From Zhouia spongiae (GTDB lineage Bacteria; Bacteroidota; Bacteroidia; Flavobacteriales; Flavobacteriaceae), in contig NZ_CP094326.1 of assembly GCF_022760175.1 (NCBI RefSeq), positions 1,600,804-1,664,803 of the forward strand: a stretch of DNA of 64,000 nt, in the 5' to 3' direction. The notes beneath the pieces are model-generated. The model saw only the letters and a list, made by a program, of their open reading frames with translations, was not told the DNA's origin and ran no database searches. The position numbers were made by a program, and so were the translations under genes. Positions 61,409 through 64,000 of the stretch are shown here, piece after piece. Within the stretch, counting starts at the first letter, position 1. The number at the start of each line of letters is the position of its first letter.

Positions 61409-64000
61409 TTAAAAATCCAGGTTAACACCAAATGTAAAAGTTCGTGGCCTTGCGTAAGGCGATTGCTCAATCCCGCTAAAATTCTCAGGGTCCAGTCCTT
61501 CGTAGTCGGTAATGACAAGGACATTATTGATAGAAGTGTATAGCCTTAAAGTCATATTTTGTTTGTTCAGGTGCGGGATTTTGTATCCCAGGGTAATGTT
61601 GTCCAGTCTTAGGAATGAAGCATCAGACAAATAAAAATCTGATAAAGCTTGCCGATCCGAGGGCATTTCGGCAAAACCATTATAGGTGTTTCCATTCCAT
61701 AGGTTTAGTGCATTTTTAATATACCCTACATCGTTACGTGGAATAACCACATCGGCATAACCGCGATTCAACAAATTGGCATTGTATATATTTCCTCCCA
61801 ACTGTCCTCTGAAGTTAGCACTGAAATCGAAATTCTTATAGTTGAGGTTCGTTCCGAAACCATAGGTCCATTTAGGGTCTACAGGGGTAAAAATCCTGTC
61901 GGAATCAGAGATTGTACCATCGCCATTCTGATCTACAAAAGCATCTTCTATAGGATTCCCGTTGATGTCATAGACCTGTTCATAAAGCCAGAAAGAGCGG
62001 CCTCTTTGTCCTACAGCTGTTTGCAGGACGTTGACTCCTGTTCCGCGGCCGATACCTCCGCCGCTTGAATATTGGGTGATGTTTTTAAGGTCTGTCACAT
62101 AGGTTTCGTTAAAGGCAATATTACCGGAAATATCAAAGGTGAATTCTCCTGTTTTAACAGGAGTTAGTTGCAGGGCCAATTCTACCCCTTCACTGCTCGT
62201 GTTTCCAACGTTGCTCACAAACCTGTTTTTCAGGGCACCTTCGGGTTGTGGTACTTCGGCCAACAGGTCTTCCGTTTTTCTGTTGTAGTAATCGATGGTA
62301 CCGCTTAACAAACCATCTAAAAGTTCGTAGTCGATCCCGAAGTTTATGGTTTTTGTTTTTTCCCAGGTGAGCTCCGGGTTAAAAACATTAGCTCTGTAGG
62401 TAGTATAAGGAGTGTTTCCGAAAATGTAACTTACAGTAGGGTCGCCATCGACGTAAAGGGCTGTATACGGATAGTATCCCGCAACGCCGGTGATATCCTG
62501 TTGTCCTGTCAGTCCCCATCCTACACGTGTTTTAAGGGTATTGACCCAGGATAGGTCTTTGAGGAAATCCTCTTCGTTGAGTTTCCATGCAAAGGCAAAG
62601 GCAGGGAAATAGCCCCAACGATTATTTTTACTGAATAAAGAAGACCCGTCAACCCGTAATGAAGCTGTAAACAAGTATTTGTCATTAAGGTCGATATTTG
62701 CACGGCCGAAGAACGACTGGAGGTTTAGTTCATTAAAATATTCAATGATCTCAGCAGGCTCTCTAAAACCGTTAACCGGGCTGATCTGTGTAGGGAATTT
62801 AACCCCGTCAGATTGAAAGTTCTGATATGAGTAACCTGCCTGGGCATCTATTTTAGTAATGAAGCCTTCCGGAAATTTGGTATATGAAAGGTAAGCATCT
62901 AAGGTCTGGTCTTTTTTTGTTTGTTCTTCATCGTAGCTGGAGATGAGGTTGTTGAAAATTTCCATGCCGTCAAAAACGGAGTAGGAAGCGACTGCTTTTT
63001 CAAGGAAGTATTCGTTAATAGTCGATTCAGAATAGTCTAGTCCCAGGTTTAAAACGGCTCTTAATTCCGGCAACCAGTGCATTTTATAATTAAATTCGAT
63101 ATTTCCTAAAAAGCGGTCAGCATCTTCATTTCTTTCTCTTTGTTTCAGTAGGGCAAGAGCGTTTGAAGGTCCTACCAATCCCTGTGGATCGCTAAGCTGG
63201 TAATAACCGTTGAATTTCCCTCCGTTCGGATCGTAAACCGGCAAGGTAGGATTCAGCTCTAAAGCACTACCAATAGCGCCTTCGTCCGGCTGATCTTTTT
63301 CGGTGGCGACTCCCTTTGCATTAATGGTTACCTTTAAATGGTTATCGAAAAATTCAGGAGCGATGTTCAGAGATGCAGAATACCTGTCGAGATGCGACTC
63401 TTTTAAAATACCGTCTATCCCCGAATATCCGAAAGATGCCCTGAAAGGAATCTTGCCGAACAGGTTGGCGCGGGCACTGAAATTATTGTCAACACTGAAA
63501 GAAGTCCTGTATATCTCTTCCTGCCAGTCGGTATTATAGATGGTACCATTAAGCCCGAGAAGGCTCGAACTGTCCGGGAACGTATTGTTTATAAAAGAGA
63601 CATATTCTTTTGAGTTGAAGACATCGATCTTTTCAGGAAGTGTCCCTACCTGGACATTTGATGAAAAGTTGAATTTTGGTCCTCCTTTTGTTCCTGATTT
63701 TGTTGTGATGATAATGACCCCGTTCGATGCTCTTGAACCGTAAATAGCTGTTGACGAAGCGTCTTTTAGGATAGAGAATGATTCAATGTCGTTGGGATTA
63801 ATAAGTGCCAGCGGATTTGATTGTCCTGCCGGATTGATGTTTGACAAGGGGATTCCGTCTATAACGATCAAGGGGCTGTTGTTAGCACTCAGGGATGCAC
63901 CACCCCTGATCCTGATATTTGGATTTGAATCAGGTTGCCCTCCTTCATTTACAATGCGGACCCCGGTAGACTTTCCGTTAATCATCTGGTCTGCGGAAAC
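61409..64000 (-). CDS. susC: SusC/RagA-family TonB-linked outer-membrane protein (5' end cut off)
   Basis: The window edge cuts this gene. The frame is open to base 64000 (the first readable residues are VSADQM) and begins within the plug domain (MINGKSTGVRIVNEGG, NIRIRGGASLS, SNGVIIITTKSGTKGG). The signal peptide and carboxypeptidase-like domain are missing. About 860 residues remain, ending in the barrel strand RPRTFTFGVNLDF. It imports oligosaccharides with TonB energy and forms a complex with SusD, encoded next. It is the first visible gene of the locus. Confidence 0.95.
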   Translation of the reverse strand, partial: VSADQMINGKSTGVRIVNEGGQPDSNPNIRIRGGASLSANNSPLIVIDGIPLSNINPAGQSNPLALINPNDIESFSILKDASSTAIYGSRASNGVIIITTKSGTKGGPKFNFSSNVQVGTLPEKIDVFNSKEYVSFINNTFPDSSSLLGLNGTIYNTDWQEEIYRTSFSVDNNFSARANLFGKIPFRASFGYSGIDGILKESHLDRYSASLNIAPEFFDNHLKVTINAKGVATEKDQPDEGAIGSALELNPTLPVYDPNGGKFNGYYQLSDPQGLVGPSNALALLKQRERNEDADRFLGNIEFNYKMHWLPELRAVLNLGLDYSESTINEYFLEKAVASYSVFDGMEIFNNLISSYDEEQTKKDQTLDAYLSYTKFPEGFITKIDAQAGYSYQNFQSDGVKFPTQISPVNGFREPAEIIEYFNELNLQSFFGRANIDLNDKYLFTASLRVDGSSLFSKNNRWGYFPAFAFAWKLNEEDFLKDLSWVNTLKTRVGWGLTGQQDITGVAGYYPYTALYVDGDPTVSYIFGNTPYTTYRANVFNPELTWEKTKTINFGIDYELLDGLLSGTIDYYNRKTEDLLAEVPQPEGALKNRFVSNVGNTSSEGVELALQLTPVKTGEFTFDISGNIAFNETYVTDLKNITQYSSGGGIGRGTGVNVLQTAVGQRGRSFWLYEQVYDINGNPIEDAFVDQNGDGTISDSDRIFTPVDPKWTYGFGTNLNYKNFDFSANFRGQLGGNIYNANLLNRGYADVVIPRNDVGYIKNALNLWNGNTYNGFAEMPSDRQALSDFYLSDASFLRLDNITLGYKIPHLNKQNMTLRLYTSINNVLVITDYEGLDPENFSGIEQSPYARPRTFTFGVNLDF

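Noticed and set aside
1-64000. CRISPR arrays, tRNA/rRNA genes, prophage or intact insertion sequences
   Set aside because: None was seen: no regularly spaced repeats with unique spacers, no cloverleaf sequences noticed by eye, no transposase or phage structural genes.

Overview
The window is chromosomal DNA from a member of the Bacteroidota, most likely family Flavobacteriaceae. The evidence is a SusC/SusD-type starch locus, a type IX secretion (T9SS) sorting tail, several TonB-dependent receptors with carboxypeptidase-like N-termini, many DUF families typical of flavobacteria (DUF4271, DUF4296, DUF5689, DUF3050), and repeated Bacteroidota -7 promoter boxes (TAnnTTTG) just upstream of start codons. 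The DNA is moderately AT-rich. I saw no tRNA, rRNA, CRISPR array, prophage or intact insertion sequence.

Layout. 1-932: the end of a LytS-like sensor kinase and its LytTR response regulator. 1016-8649: a heavy-metal (probably Cu/Ag) export operon made of a HYC_CC_PP protein, a CusA-like RND pump, a TolC-like channel, a CusB-like adaptor and a heavy-metal-associated (HMA) lipoprotein, closed by a terminator. 8704-9277: an intergenic stretch with repeat remnants. 9278-13950 (minus strand): a tiny Lys/Cys-rich protein, ferritin, PAP2 phosphatase, a histone-deacetylase-family enzyme and metG. 14217-19921: a cytochrome-b-like membrane protein, then a secreted endonuclease/phosphatase-family enzyme divergent from a TonB-dependent receptor (broken by a one-base frameshift) and a DUF5689/lamin-tail lipoprotein, which together look like a nucleic-acid or organophosphate scavenging unit.

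19987-33863 is mostly core metabolism: omega-amidase, an Ig-like lipoprotein, ComF, a coiled-coil membrane protein, glyS, hemD-DUF4271-glycosyltransferase 39, a dolichol-phosphate-mannose-synthase-like enzyme-pyrC-DUF4296, a sugar-nucleotide-epimerase-like SDR and tyrS. 34117-35094 is a LuxE-like acyl-protein synthetase in a gene-poor region. 35885-42515 is a coherent accessory unit: a minimal T9SS-tail protein, a beta-helix-like lipoprotein and a TonB-dependent receptor, divergent from a PhoB/PhoR-like two-component system. The 233-base gap between them carries direct repeats with an 11-base period.

42489-50387 holds a glycosyltransferase, trmB-LysE-ATL, a lipoprotein, an Fe-S group (Mrp, NifU, ferredoxin-NADP reductase, ferredoxin) and a metallophosphoesterase. 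50446-54897 holds DUF3050, a large GAF protein and an HD phosphohydrolase fused to a Pycsar-effector membrane domain. This last protein is the nearest thing here to an unusual signalling or defence component. 55101-64000 is a starch-type polysaccharide utilization locus: a LacI regulator facing GH13 amylase, SusE, SusD and SusC, with SusC cut by the window edge. The amylase and SusE share repeated copies of the same carbohydrate-binding-like module.

All calls come from reading motifs and translations by eye; no database search was run.
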